NCBI GenBank assembly: GCA_903851225.1
Contig: CAINNT010000013.1
Coordinates: 1 to 5,841, forward strand
DNA length: 5,841 nucleotides
From: an uncultured Chloroflexota bacterium
GTDB lineage: Bacteria > Chloroflexota > Limnocylindria > Limnocylindrales > Limnocylindraceae
Direction: 5' to 3'
Below are positions 5,102 through 5,841 of this stretch, one piece after another. Below the pieces are notes generated by a model. That model had not been told where the DNA came from. It was given only the letters and a program-made list of their open reading frames with translations, and ran no database searches. A program made the translations under genes and the position numbers. Position 1 is the stretch's first letter. The number at the start of each line of letters is the position of its first letter.

Positions 5102-5841
5102 ATGGGAAAGATTATCGGAATCGATCTTGGAACCACGAACAGCGTTGTTGCCGCCATGGTCGGCGGTGAGCCAACGGTCATCAGCTCCGCCGAAGGCGGA
5201 CGAACTGTACCGTCGGTTGTTGGGTTCGGTAAGGGCGGTGAGCGACTCGTTGGCCAGCTGGCGAAGCGCCAGGCGGTCACGAATCCGAAGAACACCGTCT
5301 TCAGCATCAAGCGTTTCATGGGCCGCCGTTTTGACGACGCCGAGTCGGTGAAGACGAAGGGCCTCGTTCCGTACGCTGTGGAGAAGGACTCCGGCAGCGA
5401 TGGCGTGAAGGTCAAGGTTGACGGCGGATCCTATTCGCCACAAGAAGTCTCGGCAATGATTCTGCAGAAGCTGAAGGCCGATGCAGAGGCGTTCCTCGGC
5501 GAGAAGATCACCGAGGCCGTGATTACGGTGCCGGCCTACTTCGACGACACGCAGCGACAGGCAACGAAAGATGCCGGCCGCATTGCCGGTCTTGATGTGA
5601 AGCGCATCATCAACGAGCCAACCGCAGCGGCACTCGCTTACGGTCTCGACAAGAAGAAGGAAGAGAAGATCGCCGTCTACGACCTTGGTGGCGGAACGTT
5701 CGACATCTCGATCCTCGAGCTTGGCGACGGCGTCTTTGAGGTGAAGTCGTCCAACGGCGACACGCACCTTGGCGGCGACGACTTTGACCAGCGGATCATC
5801 GACTGGCTCCTGGCCGAGTTCAAGAAGGACCAGGGGATCGA
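5102..5841 (+). CDS. dnaK: Chaperone DnaK (Hsp70), N-terminal 246 residues, cut by window edge
   Basis: DnaK is the ATP-driven Hsp70 chaperone that works with GrpE and DnaJ. The window holds 246 codons of an expected total of about 620-640, all from the ATPase domain; the substrate-binding domain lies beyond the edge. Visible landmarks are phosphate-1 loop GIDLGTTNS (6-14), Lys70 in SIKRFMG, AVITVPAYFDDTQRQATKDAGR (139-160) with switch Pro144 and Arg152, NEPTAAALAYGLD (171-183) with Glu172, and phosphate-2 loop DLGGGTFD (194-201) with Thr199. A segment of about 25 residues after RRF (about 76-100) is present as in E. coli DnaK and absent from B. subtilis DnaK as I remember it. No stop or frameshift is seen. 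It is probably transcribed from the grpE promoter under CIRCE control, 65 bp after grpE. Confidence 0.97.
   Translation, partial: MGKIIGIDLGTTNSVVAAMVGGEPTVISSAEGGRTVPSVVGFGKGGERLVGQLAKRQAVTNPKNTVFSIKRFMGRRFDDAESVKTKGLVPYAVEKDSGSDGVKVKVDGGSYSPQEVSAMILQKLKADAEAFLGEKITEAVITVPAYFDDTQRQATKDAGRIAGLDVKRIINEPTAAALAYGLDKKKEEKIAVYDLGGGTFDISILELGDGVFEVKSSNGDTHLGGDDFDQRIIDWLLAEFKKDQGI

Noticed and set aside
5033..5767. 244-codon open frame on the minus strand opposite dnaK
   Set aside because: Long open frames antisense to hsp70 genes are a known effect of codon bias. The translation shows no family features, and the plus strand is unmistakable dnaK.

Overview
This window holds part of a heat-shock/housekeeping neighbourhood from a high-GC bacterium. 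In order it carries the 3' end of lepA (+), hemW (+), a two-gene ABC exporter on the opposite strand (permease, then ATPase), hrcA (+), grpE (+) and the first 246 codons of dnaK (+), which runs off the right edge. There is no intergenic stretch over 160 bp, and no RNA gene, insertion sequence, CRISPR array or prophage part was seen.

The organism cannot be named from this alone. The order lepA-hemW-hrcA-grpE-dnaK with CIRCE operators is the Firmicutes/Chloroflexota layout, whereas Actinobacteria usually keep dnaK-grpE under HspR. The base composition is high-GC. The DnaK has a segment of about 25 residues near residue 76 that Firmicutes and Actinobacteria lack and E. coli has. Together these suggest a Chloroflexota-like lineage, as inference at moderate-to-low confidence.

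Left part (1-1345): lepA ends one base before the GTG of hemW, so the two are probably co-transcribed and translationally coupled. hemW ends at a perfect 8-bp hairpin in the 28-bp gap between it and the convergent permease gene. Middle (1350-3214, minus strand): ATPase and permease overlap by 4 bases (ATGA) and form an ABC-2 type exporter of unknown substrate. The ATPase carries a basic C-terminal tail of five tandem K-[K/R]-x-x-x pentapeptides, the most unusual protein feature here. This pair sits between hemW and hrcA, which are adjacent in many genomes.

Right part (3215-5841): hrcA and grpE-dnaK each have their own sigma70-like promoter and their own CIRCE operator. The grpE CIRCE is perfect (9-bp arms, 9-bp spacer). 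The hrcA one has a changed arm base and a 10-bp spacer. HrcA would bind both, with GroE-dependent HrcA activity linking chaperone load to transcription, and GrpE acts as nucleotide exchange factor for DnaK. The split control with two unequal operators is the main regulatory point of interest. I found no evidence of a wholly new system. The leads are the histone-like ABC tail, the unequal CIRCE pair and the inserted exporter.
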